From positions 62,001 through 126,000 of the forward strand of contig NZ_JABJWH010000009.1 of NCBI RefSeq assembly GCF_015265435.1: 64,000 nt of DNA. Direction: 5' to 3'. The position numbers and the translations under genes are program-made. Positions 7,501 to 18,325 of the stretch are shown one piece after another. Each line of letters opens with the position of its first letter. Position 1 is the first letter of the stretch. The notes beneath the pieces are model-generated. The model was not told the DNA's origin. It was given only the letters and a program-made list of their open reading frames with translations, and did no database searches. The DNA comes from Alloalcanivorax profundimaris (GTDB taxonomy: Bacteria > Pseudomonadota > Gammaproteobacteria > Pseudomonadales > Alcanivoracaceae).

Positions 7501-8727
7501 ATGCGCACAGGTTCGGTGTCCTTTCCCTTTATTGTTCTTTTCAGCCTGGCCCTGGCCGCCTGCGGCGGCGACGGCGAGCAGCAACAGCAGGCCGGCGGTC
7601 CGCCGGAGGCCGGCTTCGTCACCGTGCAGCCCCAGAGCTTCACCCTGGTCAACGAGCTGCCCGGTCGTACCAGCCCCTACCAGATCGCCGAGGTACGCCC
7701 CCAGGTCACCGGCATCGTCCACGAACGCCTGTTCGAAGGCGGCCAGCAGGTGGAGGCCGGCCAGCCGCTCTACCAGCTCGACGACAGCCTGTATAAGGCC
7801 GACGTGGCCAGCGCCCGGGCCAATCTGGCCAGCGTCCAGGCGACCCTGAAGTCCACCCGTCTGCGCGCCGAGCGGTTCGACAAGCTGCTGGACATGAAGG
7901 CGGTGAGCCAGCAGGAATACGACGAGGCCCAGGCCGCCCTGGGCGAGACCCAGGCCCAGGTGGACGCCGCCCGCGCGGCCCTGCGGACCGCGCGCATCAA
8001 TCTGGACTACACCACCATCAAGGCGCCCATCGACGGCCGCATCGGCCGCTCCGTGGTAACGCCGGGGGCCCTGGTCACCGCCAACCAGACCGAGGCCCTG
8101 GCCACCATCCGCCAGCTGGACCCGATCTACGTGGACCTGACCCAGTCCAACCAGGAGCTGCGGCGGCTGCGCGAGGCCCTGGAGGCCGGCCGCCTGCAGC
8201 AGGTGGGCGAGGACAAGGCCCGCGTGACCCTGCTGCTGGAAGACGGCAGTGAGTTCGACCAGCCCGGCACCCTGCAGTTCTCCGAGTTCGCGGTGGAGGA
8301 AAGCACCGGTTCCGTGACCCTGCGCGCCCTGTTCCCCAACCCGGACAATGACCTGCTGCCGGGCATGTTCGTGCGCGCCCGCCTGCCCCAGGGCGAGCGC
8401 GACGACGCCATCCTGGTGCCGCAGAAAGGCGTCGCCCGGGACCCGTCCGGCCAGGCCACCGCCATGGTGATCGGCGAGGACAACAAGGTCGAGCAACGCC
8501 AGGTCACCACCGAACGCACCGTGGGTAACCGCTGGCTGATCAGCGACGGCCTCCAGGCCGGCGACCGCCTGATCGTCGAGGGGCTGCAGAAAATCCGCCC
8601 CGGCGCCCCGGTGAAACCGGTGGAGCTGAAACAGGATCAGGCGGAATCCGCCACCGTCACCGTGACCTCCGAGGAGGGCGGCGAAGGCGGCCAGAACGGC
8701 AACGCCCAGGCGCAAGACGCGCAGTAA
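7501..8727 (+). CDS. RND efflux periplasmic adaptor lipoprotein (AcrA/MexA/TtgA type)
   Basis: Membrane-fusion protein of 408 residues that links the inner-membrane pump to the outer-membrane channel. A lipoprotein signal ends at LALAAC (Cys21). It is followed by the beta-barrel/lipoyl halves (PQVTGIVHERLFEGGQ, then KAPIDGRIGRSVVTPGALV) separated by an alpha-hairpin at residues about 95-175 rich in Ala, Gln and Glu. I start it at ATG 7501; the frame stays open upstream but lacks coding character there. The permease follows 27 nt downstream and the outer-membrane gene after it, so the three form an operon under the divergent TetR repressor. Likely substrates are solvents, antibiotics or detergents, not readable from sequence. 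Confidence 0.95.
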   Translation: MRTGSVSFPFIVLFSLALAACGGDGEQQQQAGGPPEAGFVTVQPQSFTLVNELPGRTSPYQIAEVRPQVTGIVHERLFEGGQQVEAGQPLYQLDDSLYKADVASARANLASVQATLKSTRLRAERFDKLLDMKAVSQQEYDEAQAALGETQAQVDAARAALRTARINLDYTTIKAPIDGRIGRSVVTPGALVTANQTEALATIRQLDPIYVDLTQSNQELRRLREALEAGRLQQVGEDKARVTLLLEDGSEFDQPGTLQFSEFAVEESTGSVTLRALFPNPDNDLLPGMFVRARLPQGERDDAILVPQKGVARDPSGQATAMVIGEDNKVEQRQVTTERTVGNRWLISDGLQAGDRLIVEGLQKIRPGAPVKPVELKQDQAESATVTVTSEEGGEGGQNGNAQAQDAQ

Positions 8728-8754
8728 ACGAACGCCCACGCAACAGGGACAATC

Positions 8755-11700
8755 ATGGCCAGATTCTTTATTGACCGACCCATCTTCGCCTGGGTGATCG
8801 CCATCGTCATGATGCTCGCCGGGGCGCTGTCGATCTATAACCTGCCGGTCGAGCAGTACCCCACGGTGGCGCCGCCGGAAGTGTCGATCCGCGCCACCTA
8901 CCCGGGCGCCTCCGCGGAGGCGGTGGAGGACTCGGTGACCCAGGTCATCGAGCAGCAGATGAACGGCATCGACAACCTGCTGTACATCGACTCCACCAGT
9001 GACTCCACCGGTACCGCTCAGATCGCCCTGACCTTCGCCGCCGGCACCGACCCGGACATCGCCCAGGTGCAGGTGCAGAACAAACTCCAGCTGGCCACGC
9101 CGCGCCTGCCCCAGGTGGTGCAGCAGCAAGGCGTGCAGGTGAGCAAGTCGTCCGACTCCTTCCTGATGGTGCTCGCCGCCACCTCCAACAACGGCAGCAT
9201 GAGCCGCACCGACCTGTCGGATTACCTGGGCGCCAACGTCCAGGACCCGCTCAGCCGGGTGCAGGGGGTGGGCACCACTCAGCTGTTCGGCGCCCAGTAC
9301 TCCATGCGCGTGTGGCTGGACCCGAACAAGCTCAACCAGTTCGACCTGACGCCCACGGACGTGATCCAGGCGATCTCGGTGCAGAACAACCAGGTCACCG
9401 GCGGGCAGCTGGGCGGCCAGCCGGCGGTGCAAGACCAGCAGCTCACCGCCACCATCATCGTGCAGACCCTGCTGGAAACGCCGGAAGAATTCGGCGAGAT
9501 CCTGTTGCGGGTGAACAACGACGGCTCCCGGGTACGGCTGCGTGACGTGGCGGACATCAAACTGGGCTCGGAGAACTACAATTTCGACGCCCGCTTCAAC
9601 GGCCGCCCCGCCTCCGGCATCGGCATCAACCTGGCGTCCGGCGCCAACGCCCTGGACACCGCCGACCGGGTGCGCGCGCGGCTCGACGAACTGAGCGAGT
9701 TCTTCCCCGAGGGCATGGAGATCTCCTACCCCTACGACACCACGCCGTTCGTGAAGATCTCCATCCTGGAGGTGGTGAAGACCCTGTTCGAGGGCATCGC
9801 CCTGGTGTTCCTGGTGATGTTCCTGTTCCTGCAGAACTTCCGCGCCACCCTGATTCCCACCATCGCCGTGCCGGTGGTGTTGCTGGGCACCTTCGCGGTG
9901 CTGTTCTCGTTCGGCTTCACCGTCAACACCCTGACCATGTTCGGCATGGTGCTGGCCATCGGCCTGCTGGTGGACGACGCCATCGTGGTGGTGGAAAACG
10001 TGGAACGGGTGATGGAGGAGGACGGGCTCGGGCCCCTGGAGGCCACCCGCAAATCCATGGACCAGATCACCGGCGCCCTGGTGGGCATCGCCCTGGTGCT
10101 GTCCGCGGTGTTCGTGCCGATGGCCTTCTTCCCCGGCTCCACCGGCGCCATCTACCGGCAGTTCTCGATCACCATCGTCTCGGCCATGACCCTGTCGGTG
10201 CTGGTGGCGTTGATTCTGACGCCGGCACTGTGCGCCACCATGCTCAAACCCTCTTCCGCCCAGCATGAGGAGAAGAAGGGCTTCTTCGGCTGGTTCAACC
10301 GCAACTTCAACCGCGCCAGCCACGGCTACCAGAGCCGGGTGGAGAAGATGATCGGTCACCGTGGCCGTTACCTGGTGATCTACGTGGCCATCGTGGCGGT
10401 GCTCGGCTTCACCTTCACCCGCCTGCCCAGCGCCTTCCTGCCGGAAGAGGATCAGGGCATCCTGCTCACCCAGGTGCAATTGCCGGTGGGCTCCACCCTG
10501 GGCCAGACCATGGACGTGCTCGGCAAGATGGAGAACTACTACCTGAACGAAGAGAAAGCGGTGACCTCGATCTTCACGGTAGGCGGCTTCAGCTTCGCCG
10601 GGCGCGGCCAGAACTCCGGCATCGCCTTCGTGCGGCTCAAGGACTGGGAAGAGCGAGATCTCGGCGTCGACGGCGTGCAGCAGGTCATCGGCCGCTCCAT
10701 GGGCTACTTCTCGCAAATCCGCGAGGCGATCATTTTCGCCCTGAACCCACCGGCGATCCCCGCCCTGGGCACCTCCGGCGGCTTCAACTTCCAGCTGCAG
10801 GACCGCGGCGGCCAGGGCCACGACGCCCTGGTGCAGGCCCGCGACCAGCTGCTGGGCGCCGCCAACCAGGCCGGCAACCTCACCCAGGTGCGCTTCAACG
10901 GCTTGCCTGACGCGCCCACCTACGATCTGGAAGTGGACCGCCAGCAGGCCCAGGCCATGGGCGTGTCCCTGGAACAGATCAACAACACCCTGTCGGTGGC
11001 CTGGGGCTCCAGCTACGTCAACGATTTCATCGACCGGGGCCGGGTCAAGCGGGTGTACGTGCAGGGCGACGCGCCCTTCCGCATGCTGCCCGAGGACATC
11101 AACGCCTGGTACGTACGCAACGGCGCCGGCGAGATGGTGCCGTTCAGCACCTTCTCCGACGGCGAATGGACCTACGGCCCGCAGCAGTTGCAGCGCTATA
11201 ACGGCGTGTCGTCCATGAACATCCAGGGCGACGCCGCCCCCGGCGTGAGCACCGGCGAGGCCATGGCCACCATGGAACGGCTGGCCGAGGACCTGCCCCA
11301 GGGCTTCGGCTTCGAGTGGACCGGGCTGTCGTTCCAGGAACAGCAGGCCGGCGCCCAGGCGCCCGCGCTCTACGCGCTGTCGCTGCTGGTGGTGTTCCTG
11401 TGCCTGGCGGCGCTCTACGAGAGCTGGTCGATTCCGTTCGCGGTGATGCTGATCGTGCCCCTGGGCGTGATCGGCGCCGTGGTGGCGGCCATGCTGCGCG
11501 GCTTGAACAACGACGTCTTCTTCCAGGTGGGCCTGCTGACCACGGTGGGGCTGTCGGCGAAGAACGCCATTCTGATCGCGGAATTCGCCAAGGACCTGGA
11601 AGACGAGGGCTATTCCTTGCTCAAGGCCACCCTGGAGGCCACGCGCATGCGGCTGCGGCCGATCCTGATGACCTCCCTGGCGTTCGGCCTCGGCGTGACG

Positions 11701-11904
11701 CCGCTGATGCTGAGCACCGGCGCCGGTTCCGGCGCCCGCAACGCCATCGGCACCGGGGTGTTCGGCGGCGTGGTGGCGGCCACCGTGCTGGCGATCTTCT
11801 TCATCCCGCTGTTCTACGCCCTGGTGCGTCGCATCTCCGGCGTGCCGATGACCGGCAAGAAAGACGGCAGCACGCCGCTGGAGGATCGGGAGGCACAGCC
11901 ATGA
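8755..11904 (+). CDS. RND multidrug efflux permease (AcrB/MexB/TtgB type, HAE1)
   Basis: Proton-driven inner-membrane pump of 1049 residues, standard HAE1 length. It begins [17 protein letters not shown], typical of the family, and contains the proton-relay aspartate pair in [18 protein letters not shown] of TM4. Two large periplasmic loops (about 40-335 and 560-870) separate twelve membrane segments; [16 protein letters not shown] marks the second half. Its stop overlaps the start of the outer-membrane gene (ATGA). It works with the adaptor at 7501 and the channel at 11901 as a tripartite pump. No truncation or frameshift was seen. Confidence 0.97.
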   Translation: MARFFIDRPIFAWVIAIVMMLAGALSIYNLPVEQYPTVAPPEVSIRATYPGASAEAVEDSVTQVIEQQMNGIDNLLYIDSTSDSTGTAQIALTFAAGTDPDIAQVQVQNKLQLATPRLPQVVQQQGVQVSKSSDSFLMVLAATSNNGSMSRTDLSDYLGANVQDPLSRVQGVGTTQLFGAQYSMRVWLDPNKLNQFDLTPTDVIQAISVQNNQVTGGQLGGQPAVQDQQLTATIIVQTLLETPEEFGEILLRVNNDGSRVRLRDVADIKLGSENYNFDARFNGRPASGIGINLASGANALDTADRVRARLDELSEFFPEGMEISYPYDTTPFVKISILEVVKTLFEGIALVFLVMFLFLQNFRATLIPTIAVPVVLLGTFAVLFSFGFTVNTLTMFGMVLAIGLLVDDAIVVVENVERVMEEDGLGPLEATRKSMDQITGALVGIALVLSAVFVPMAFFPGSTGAIYRQFSITIVSAMTLSVLVALILTPALCATMLKPSSAQHEEKKGFFGWFNRNFNRASHGYQSRVEKMIGHRGRYLVIYVAIVAVLGFTFTRLPSAFLPEEDQGILLTQVQLPVGSTLGQTMDVLGKMENYYLNEEKAVTSIFTVGGFSFAGRGQNSGIAFVRLKDWEERDLGVDGVQQVIGRSMGYFSQIREAIIFALNPPAIPALGTSGGFNFQLQDRGGQGHDALVQARDQLLGAANQAGNLTQVRFNGLPDAPTYDLEVDRQQAQAMGVSLEQINNTLSVAWGSSYVNDFIDRGRVKRVYVQGDAPFRMLPEDINAWYVRNGAGEMVPFSTFSDGEWTYGPQQLQRYNGVSSMNIQGDAAPGVSTGEAMATMERLAEDLPQGFGFEWTGLSFQEQQAGAQAPALYALSLLVVFLCLAALYESWSIPFAVMLIVPLGVIGAVVAAMLRGLNNDVFFQVGLLTTVGLSAKNAILIAEFAKDLEDEGYSLLKATLEATRMRLRPILMTSLAFGLGVTPLMLSTGAGSGARNAIGTGVFGGVVAATVLAIFFIPLFYALVRRISGVPMTGKKDGSTPLEDREAQP

Positions 11905-13394
11905 GCGCCATGAATCGAACAGCCATGAAAAGCATGAACCGCTATGCCCTTCCCCTGCTCGCCGCCCTGGCCCTGGGCGGCTGCACCCTGGCCCCGGACT
12001 ACCGGCAACCGGCCTCGCCGGTGCCGGCCACCCTGGGCGAGGCGGACGGCGTCGCCGATTCGGTGATGCTGCCCGGCTGGCGGGCCCTGTTCACGGACCC
12101 GCACCTGCGGCAACTGATCGACACCGCCCTGAGCAACAACCGGGATCTGCGCCTGGCCATGCTGGACGTGGCCGAGGCCCGCGCCCAGTACCGCATCGAG
12201 GGCGCCGACCTGCTGCCCTCGGTGAGCGTCAACGGCGACGGCACCCGCCAGCGGGTGCCCGCCGACCTGAACAACAGCGGCGAGAGCACGGTGCAAAGCC
12301 AGTACGGCGTCAATGTGGGCATCGCCGCCTACGAGCTGGATCTGTTCGGGCGCATCCGCAGCCTCAAGCAGTCCGCCCTGGAGTCCTACCTGGCCACCGA
12401 GGAAGCGCGCCACAGCGCCCGCATTACCCTGGTGTCCGAGGTGGCCAACGCCTACCTGACGCTGATGGCGGACCGGGAGAACCTGCGCATCAGCGAGGAG
12501 ACCCTGGGCGCCCAGCGGGAATCCGTGGATCTGGTGCAAGGCCGCTTCGATCTCGGCCTGGGCTCGGAGCTGGACCTGCGCCAGGCCCAGGTAGCCCTGG
12601 AAACCGCCCGCGCCAACCGGGCCCGCTTTCAGCGCCGGGTGGCCGCCGACCGCAACGCCCTGGCGGTACTGGTGGGCGCGCCTCTGCCGGCGCTGCCCGG
12701 CGACGACCTGGACGCCCCGGCGGTGGCGACCCTGCCGGAAGTGCCCGCCGGCCTGCCCTCGGCGGTGCTGCGCCAGCGCCCGGACATCCGCCAGGCGGAG
12801 CACGCGCTGCGCGCCGCCAACGCCAACATCGGCGCGGCGCGGGCCGCGTTCTTCCCGCGCATCAGCCTGACCGCCTCCGCCGGCACCGCCAGCAGCGAGC
12901 TGTCCGGCCTGTTCGAAAGCGGCTCCAAGGCCTGGTCGTTCTCGCCCAGCGTGTCGCTGCCGATTTTCAGCGGCGGCCGCAACAAGGCCAACCTGGACGT
13001 GGCCGAGGTACGTCGCGACCGCAACGTGGCCCGCTACGAGCAGACCATCCAGACCGCCTTCCAGGAAGTGGCGGACGCCCTGGCGGCCCGGGATTCCCTG
13101 GCCGAGGAAGAACGGGCGCAAAGCGCCCTGGTGGACGCCACCGCCCGTTCCCTGACCCTGGCCGAGGCCCGCTACCGGGAAGGCGCCGACGACTACCTGG
13201 CGGTGCTGGACGCCCGCCGGGAACTGCTCACCGCCCGCCAGCAGCGGGTGTCGGTGACCCTGGACAAGCTCAACAACCGCATCACCCTGTACCGGGCCCT
13301 GGGTGGTGGCGCCGCCGCCGACCAGGCCACCCTGATCGGTACCCTGGACACGGACGCCCCCGCGGCCACCACCGGAAACGCACCCCGTAGCTGA
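11901..13394 (+). CDS. RND efflux outer-membrane channel (OprM/TtgC type)
   Basis: TolC-family outer-membrane lipoprotein of 497 residues. A lipobox LALGGC (Cys28) follows an extended N-terminus; ATG 11937 would give a shorter, equally plausible signal. The two repeats of the TolC fold are visible: [20 protein letters not shown] in the first half and [20 protein letters not shown] in the second, the latter a strong NodT-family signature. The start at 11901 overlaps the permease stop by 4 nt and is preceded by GGGAGG, supporting coupled translation. It closes the pump operon. Confidence 0.94.
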   Translation: MSAMNRTAMKSMNRYALPLLAALALGGCTLAPDYRQPASPVPATLGEADGVADSVMLPGWRALFTDPHLRQLIDTALSNNRDLRLAMLDVAEARAQYRIEGADLLPSVSVNGDGTRQRVPADLNNSGESTVQSQYGVNVGIAAYELDLFGRIRSLKQSALESYLATEEARHSARITLVSEVANAYLTLMADRENLRISEETLGAQRESVDLVQGRFDLGLGSELDLRQAQVALETARANRARFQRRVAADRNALAVLVGAPLPALPGDDLDAPAVATLPEVPAGLPSAVLRQRPDIRQAEHALRAANANIGAARAAFFPRISLTASAGTASSELSGLFESGSKAWSFSPSVSLPIFSGGRNKANLDVAEVRRDRNVARYEQTIQTAFQEVADALAARDSLAEEERAQSALVDATARSLTLAEARYREGADDYLAVLDARRELLTARQQRVSVTLDKLNNRITLYRALGGGAAADQATLIGTLDTDAPAATTGNAPRS

Positions 13395-13506
13395 TCGCGG
13401 CTTCGGGGGGCGTCCCCTCCTCCCGGACGGTTACACCGATCTTTTCCGCATTTCGCGGGCCACCCGTTCTTTGACGGGAAACAGCACTCCGTTTGGAGTA
13501 TAAACC

Positions 13507-13530
13507 GCGCTTGTTGCGCTTTTTTTGCTC
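13507..13530 (+). terminator. Weak stem-loop with T-run
   Basis: A short stem GCGC-TTGTT-GCGC is followed by seven T. It lies after the pump operon and only 14 nt before pagL, so it could end the pump transcript or sit in the pagL leader. The stem is short and the call is tentative. Confidence 0.35.
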
Positions 13531-13543
13531 GGGAAAACAAACA

Positions 13544-14104
13544 ATGTGGAATCGATTGCGCGGCCCGCGCCACCGGGCCACGATGGCGGTCGCCGGCCTG
13601 GCGCTGTGTGCCCAGGCCGGTGCCGCCGACCCCGGCGTCGAGGCCGGCGTCCGGGTCGGCGGTGGCGAAGGGCTGGACTACCATAGCCTGTTCGTGAGCT
13701 GGCCCTCCGGCTGGCTGCAAACCCACGCGGTGGAATCCTGGCTGCCCGGCGACCTTGTCCAGGCCTACTGGGATCTGTCCGTGGAACGCTGGGAAGGGGA
13801 AGACAACAACGGCGGCGACAATCAAACCGAGGTCTACATCTTCGGCCCGGTGGCCCGCGTCAACTGGCCCAGCGACCGCCTCTATTTCCTGTTCGGCGTG
13901 CAGCCCTCCTACATGAGCCACCCGCACATCGACGATGACGACATGGGCGGCAACATCCAGTTCACCAGCCACGGCGGTCTGGTGTTCCAGGTAACGCCCC
14001 GCCTGGCGGTGGGCCTGCGCGGCCAGCACACCTCCAACTCCCGGCTCTACAAACCCAACCCGGGCATGAACCTGGCGTCCGTGACCCTGGCCTACCGGTT
14101 CTGA
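13544..14104 (+). CDS. pagL: Lipid A 3-O-deacylase PagL
   Basis: Outer-membrane acyloxyacyl hydrolase of 186 residues. A signal peptide ends around QAGAADPG, and the rest alternates like a small eight-stranded beta-barrel ending in the aromatic YRF. The catalytic region GLRGQHTSNSRLYKPNPGMN carries the PagL His-x-Ser-Asn and NPG. It removes the 3-position acyl chain of lipid A and would alter membrane permeability. I chose ATG 13544 (MWNRLRGPRHRA) for its signal-peptide shape; no strong ribosome binding site is present. Its 3' end overlaps the convergent sigma-54 regulator by 13 nt. Confidence 0.88.
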   Translation: MWNRLRGPRHRATMAVAGLALCAQAGAADPGVEAGVRVGGGEGLDYHSLFVSWPSGWLQTHAVESWLPGDLVQAYWDLSVERWEGEDNNGGDNQTEVYIFGPVARVNWPSDRLYFLFGVQPSYMSHPHIDDDDMGGNIQFTSHGGLVFQVTPRLAVGLRGQHTSNSRLYKPNPGMNLASVTLAYRF

Positions 14105-15960
14105 AGCCCGGGGCGCTCCAGCCCGAAGCGCCGCATCTTGCGGTAAAAGGTGGCCCGCCCGATCCCCAGGGAACGGGCGGCGGCGGAGACGTTGCCACCG
14201 CTGGCGCTTAACGCCGCCAGCATTGCCCGCCGGGTCTGGCCTTCCAGGGTGCCAGGGGCCGGCGCGGGAGCCGGTGGGTCGCCGCCGTCCCTCGGAACGG
14301 CGGGCAAGTGCTCCGGCTCGATCCAGCCGTCCTCCGCCAGCACCGCCCCCAGCCTCAGTGCCTGTTGCAGCTCACGAACGTTGCCCGGCCAGGAATGCGC
14401 CATCAGCGCCCGGCGCGCCGCCGGCGACAGCCGGGGCGCCGGGGACGCGGGCGCCACTTCCTGGAGCAGCGCGTCCATCAGGGCCTCCAGATCGTCGCGC
14501 TCGCGCAGGGCCGGCAACGCCACGCGCAATCCGTTGATACGGTAGAACAGGTCCTCGCGAAAACGCCCCTCGGCGATGGCCCGGTCCAGGGCCTGCAACG
14601 TGGCGCATACCAGCGAGAACGACACCGGCCGCACCCGCGCCCCGCCCAGGCGGGTTACCTCCCGATCCTGGAGCACGCGCAGCAACCGGGCCTGCAGCGA
14701 CAGCGGCATGTCGCCGATTTCATCGAGAAACAGGGTGCCGCCATCGGCCTGTTCGAACTTGCCGGCCATGCCGCCGCGCCGGGCCCCGGTGAAGGCCCCC
14801 TCCTCGTAGCCGAACAATTCGGATTCAATCAGCCCCTCCGGAATGGACGCGCAGTTCACCGCCACGAACGGGCCCTGGCGGGCGCCGCCGTGGCGGTGCA
14901 GCCAGCGCGCCAGCCGGTCCTTGCCGGTGCCGGTTTCGCCGTTGATCAGCACCGGCACGCCACCGGCATAGGCTTTCAGGGCGCGCGCCTGGAGCGGGTC
15001 GGCAACGGCCTCGCCGGCGGGAGCGCGACGTAACGCCACCACCGGGCGGGCGGCGCTCTCCACGCGGACGTAAAGCTGGCCGCCGTCCCGGCAGGCCAGC
15101 GCCACCGGCTCCCGGGCGGCCCGCCGCAGGGACGGCGCCACCTTGCCCCAAAGCCGCTCCAGGGTGACCGGCCGCCCCTCCGCTTCCAGACGGGTCAGAT
15201 CCAGCAGCTGGCGCGCCACCGGATTGGCCCCCAGCAGGCAGCCGTCGCGGTCGAAATGGATCAGCCCCCGCACCGGGGAATCGGTCAGTTCGGCGCGGTA
15301 ATGGATGGCCAGACGCAGATCCCCGGCCAGGTTCGCCACCATGTGGTTTTCCACCTCGCGGGCCGCCAGGGCCAGGGGCTCAAGCACGCCCAGGGCGCGT
15401 CCGTCATGGCGGCGCGAGGCATTCAGCACGCCGGCCAGTTCACCGTCCGGCGCGAACAGGGGCACGGCGGCGCAGATGAAGCCGCCCGCCTCTTCCAGAA
15501 AATGTTCGCCGCCGGTCACCACGCAGGGACGGCGCTCGGTGAGCGCGCAGCCCGGGCCGGTGGTGCCGGCCACGGTCTCATCCAAGTTGCCGCCGGCGCG
15601 CAGCGCCCGCCCCAGATCCGGGCAGGCCCGGTCTCCGCTCATCGAACGCACCACCCAGCCCTCGGCTTCCAGACAGGCGAGCACCCAGTCGGTGCCACGC
15701 AATGCCTTGAACAGCCGGTCCATCTCCGGCGCCACGTAGTCGAGAAGCTGTTCCCGGTATTCATGAAGGTGGCGCAACGCCTGGCGGGACACCGAGGAAA
15801 AGAGGCGCCGGTCGCCGGGATCCAGGCCGTAGGCCCGGGAGCGTTGCCAGGACCGGATGACTTCGCCGCGCACCCAGCCCGGCGGTACTTCCCGGCCTTC
15901 CTCGAACAACCGCCGGGCTTCCAGCAACTGACGGTCCATTTGCATACCGGTCGCGGGCAT
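14092..15960 (-). CDS. Sigma-54-dependent transcriptional activator, AcoR-like (Fis family)
   Basis: Bacterial enhancer-binding protein of 622 residues. The N-terminal part (about 60-210) is GAF-like, with [20 protein letters not shown] as in AcoR regulators. The AAA+ domain has Walker A GETGTGKD, the sigma-54 contact motif GAFTGA and Walker B LFLDEIGD. The C-terminal Fis-type helix-turn-helix includes [20 protein letters not shown]. The start at 15960 has GGAG at -11 to -8. It is divergent from the PQQ alcohol dehydrogenase, whose promoter carries a -24/-12 element and an upstream palindrome (16010-16030). So it most likely activates that operon in response to an alcohol or a related signal; the ligand is unknown. 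Confidence 0.93.
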   Translation of the reverse strand: MPATGMQMDRQLLEARRLFEEGREVPPGWVRGEVIRSWQRSRAYGLDPGDRRLFSSVSRQALRHLHEYREQLLDYVAPEMDRLFKALRGTDWVLACLEAEGWVVRSMSGDRACPDLGRALRAGGNLDETVAGTTGPGCALTERRPCVVTGGEHFLEEAGGFICAAVPLFAPDGELAGVLNASRRHDGRALGVLEPLALAAREVENHMVANLAGDLRLAIHYRAELTDSPVRGLIHFDRDGCLLGANPVARQLLDLTRLEAEGRPVTLERLWGKVAPSLRRAAREPVALACRDGGQLYVRVESAARPVVALRRAPAGEAVADPLQARALKAYAGGVPVLINGETGTGKDRLARWLHRHGGARQGPFVAVNCASIPEGLIESELFGYEEGAFTGARRGGMAGKFEQADGGTLFLDEIGDMPLSLQARLLRVLQDREVTRLGGARVRPVSFSLVCATLQALDRAIAEGRFREDLFYRINGLRVALPALRERDDLEALMDALLQEVAPASPAPRLSPAARRALMAHSWPGNVRELQQALRLGAVLAEDGWIEPEHLPAVPRDGGDPPAPAPAPGTLEGQTRRAMLAALSASGGNVSAAARSLGIGRATFYRKMRRFGLERPGLQNR

Positions 15961-16009
15961 CTTCGTCTCCGACAAAGTGTCTTGTTGTTATACAGCCGAC
16001 CGGGGCGCA

Positions 16010-16030
16010 CCTGTCTCAATACGAGACAGG
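16010..16030. promoter_or_regulatory. Candidate upstream activator site (enhancer)
   Basis: Perfect inverted repeat CCTGTCTC-AATAC-GAGACAGG, 95 nt upstream of the -24 element. The position and symmetry suit a dimeric sigma-54 activator. A partial half-site TGTCTTG is nearby at about 15978. Confidence 0.65.
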
Positions 16031-16124
16031 CGGTCTTGCCAGTACGCCCCGGGCTCTCCCTGATAAAGCCATAACCCTTTGTTTTTAAACGTTTTTGTAT
16101 CTTTTTTCCGGGTTTTCCAAAGTA

Positions 16125-16140
16125 TGGCACGGCCCCTGCG
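16125..16140 (+). promoter_or_regulatory. Sigma-54 (-24/-12) promoter
   Basis: TGGCACGGCCCCTGCG matches the TGGCACG-N4-TTGC consensus with GG and GC 12 bp apart. Only the first T of the -12 element differs. It lies 42 nt upstream of the PQQ dehydrogenase start, next to a divergent sigma-54 activator gene. Confidence 0.85.
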
Positions 16141-16181
16141 AAGGCACAACCGACGTCAACCCCTCTAATAAGGACAACATC

Positions 16182-18323
16182 ATGACGAATCACACCCTCG
16201 CACCGGGCCTTGGCGCTCGCCTGTCGGCGGCCCTGATCAGCGCCTCGCTGTTGCTGGCCGGCGGCGCCCACGCCGACAAGGCGGACCAGGAGACCGTCGC
16301 CCCGGTGGATGCCGGCCACATCATCGACAACCGCGACAGTGGCCAGGACTGGCCGGCCCACGGCTTCGACTACCAGGAAACCCGCTTCAACCCGCTGGAT
16401 CAGATCGACACCGGCAACGTGGACCAGCTGCGTCTCGCCTGGACCCATGACCTGAACAGCCAGCGCGGCATTGAATCCACGCCCATCGTGGTGGACGGCG
16501 TCATGTATGTGACCGCGTCCTGGAGCGTGGTGCACGCCGTGGACGCTGATACCGGCGAGCCACTCTGGACGTTCGATCCGGAAGTGCCCCCGGAAACCGG
16601 TGAATCCGCCTGTTGCGACGTGGTCAACCGGGGCGTCGCCGTGTACCGGGGCAAGGTCTACATCGGCACCCTGGACGGCCGCCTGATCGCCCTCGACGCC
16701 GCCACCGGCAAACCCCTGTGGCGCCGCGACACCATCATCGACCACGAGCACGCCTACACCATCACCGGCGCGCCCCGGGTGTTCAACGGCAAGGTGATCA
16801 TCGGCAACGGCGGCGCCGAACTGGGCGTGCGCGGCTACATCACCGCCTACGACGCGGACACCGGCGAGCAGGCCTGGCGCTGGTTCACGGTGCCCGGCGA
16901 CCCGTCCAAGCCGTTCGAGAACAAGGCCATGGAACGGGCGGCCAAGACCTGGGACCCCAGCGGCAAATACTGGGAAACCGGCGGCGGCGGCACGGTGTGG
17001 AACAGCATGGCGTTCGATCCGGAGCTCAACCTGATGTACATCGGCACCGGCAACGGCTCGCCCTGGGCCTGGTCAAAACGCAGCCCGGCCGGCGGCGACA
17101 ACCTTTACGTGGCGTCCATCGTGGCACTGAATCCGGACACCGGCGAATACGTCTGGCACTACCAGGAAACGCCGGGGGACAGCTGGGACTACACCTCCAC
17201 CCAGGACCTGATCCTCGCCGACCTGAAGATCGACGGTGAACTTCGCAAAGTGGTCCTGCACGCGCCCAAGAACGGTTTCTTCTTCGTGGTCGACCGCACC
17301 AACGGCGAGTTCATTTCCGCCGAGAACTATGTCGATGTGAACTGGGCCACCGGCTACGACGAAAACGGCCGGCCCAAGGTGGTACCCGAGGTGCGCCGCA
17401 CCGACAAGGCCTTCGACATCGTCCCCGGCCCCTTCGGCGGGCATAACTGGCATTCCATGTCGTTCAACCCGAACACCGGGCTGGCCTATTTCCCGGCGCA
17501 GAACATCCCCCTGAATCTGGCGGTGGACCCGGACTGGGACGGCTACGGCAGCAACAAACCCGGCCAGCCCATGAGCGGCGTGGGCTGGAACACCGCGTCC
17601 AGGATCAACAGCGAGCCGCCCACCAGCCAGCCCTTTGGCCGCCTGGTGGCCTGGGACCCGGTGAAGCAGAAGGAGGCCTGGCGCCATGAGCACGCCTCAC
17701 CCTGGAACGGCGGCACCCTGAGCACCGGCGGCAATCTGGTGTTCGAGGGCACCGCCGACGGCCACCTGCTGGCCCTGAACGCCAAGACCGGCGAGGTGCT
17801 TTGGAAAGCGCCGCTGGCCACCGGCGTGATCGCCGCCCCGGTCACCTACCGCATCGGCGACGTCCAGTACATCTCCATCGCCGCCGGCTGGGGCGGCGTC
17901 TACGGGCAAAGCCAGAGAGCCACCCCCAACCGCGCCAACCCGGGCACCGTTTACACCTTCGCCCTGAAAGGCAAGGCCAAGGCCCCACAACGGCCCGGAG
18001 CGGCGGACAAGACCCTGCTCCAGGGCGTGTCCTATGACCCGGAGCTGGTGCCGGAAGGCACCGCCCTGTTCGTCAGCAACTGCGTGTTCTGCCATGGCGT
18101 GCCCGCCGTCGACCCGGGCGGCAACCTGCCCAACCTGGGCTACTCCGACAAGGCCGTGATCAGCGAGCTGGACAAGTTCGTGTTCGACGGCCCGTTCATG
18201 TCCCGGGGTATGCCGGATTTCACCGGCCGTCTCGACAAGAAAGACGTGGAAAAACTCAAGGCCTTCATCCAAGGCACCGCCGACGCCGTGCGCGCGCAAC
18301 AGCAACAACAAAAGGAAAAATAA
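16182..18323 (+). CDS. PQQ-dependent quinohemoprotein alcohol dehydrogenase (type II, cytochrome-fused)
   Basis: Periplasmic enzyme of 713 residues that oxidises alcohols to aldehydes and passes electrons to a fused cytochrome c. A signal peptide ends at GGAHADKA. The eight-bladed propeller carries the vicinal disulfide in [10 protein letters not shown] and the catalytic Asp in GDSWDYTS. The residue two after that Asp is Thr, the calcium-type form, not the Asp of lanthanide enzymes. The C-terminal haem domain has CVFCH and a later Met (MSRGMPDF). The length fits one-subunit type II enzymes. It heads a plus-strand operon with an aldehyde dehydrogenase 2 nt downstream. Start 16182 has AAGGAC upstream. 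Substrate range is unknown. Confidence 0.95.
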   Translation: MTNHTLAPGLGARLSAALISASLLLAGGAHADKADQETVAPVDAGHIIDNRDSGQDWPAHGFDYQETRFNPLDQIDTGNVDQLRLAWTHDLNSQRGIESTPIVVDGVMYVTASWSVVHAVDADTGEPLWTFDPEVPPETGESACCDVVNRGVAVYRGKVYIGTLDGRLIALDAATGKPLWRRDTIIDHEHAYTITGAPRVFNGKVIIGNGGAELGVRGYITAYDADTGEQAWRWFTVPGDPSKPFENKAMERAAKTWDPSGKYWETGGGGTVWNSMAFDPELNLMYIGTGNGSPWAWSKRSPAGGDNLYVASIVALNPDTGEYVWHYQETPGDSWDYTSTQDLILADLKIDGELRKVVLHAPKNGFFFVVDRTNGEFISAENYVDVNWATGYDENGRPKVVPEVRRTDKAFDIVPGPFGGHNWHSMSFNPNTGLAYFPAQNIPLNLAVDPDWDGYGSNKPGQPMSGVGWNTASRINSEPPTSQPFGRLVAWDPVKQKEAWRHEHASPWNGGTLSTGGNLVFEGTADGHLLALNAKTGEVLWKAPLATGVIAAPVTYRIGDVQYISIAAGWGGVYGQSQRATPNRANPGTVYTFALKGKAKAPQRPGAADKTLLQGVSYDPELVPEGTALFVSNCVFCHGVPAVDPGGNLPNLGYSDKAVISELDKFVFDGPFMSRGMPDFTGRLDKKDVEKLKAFIQGTADAVRAQQQQQKEK

Positions 18324-18325
18324 TC

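Noticed and set aside
7411..10821. Very long open frame on the minus strand across the RND adaptor and permease genes
   Set aside because: It is antisense to two well-supported genes, has an artificial His/Gly/Val-rich composition, and no family motif. High GC lowers stop frequency.
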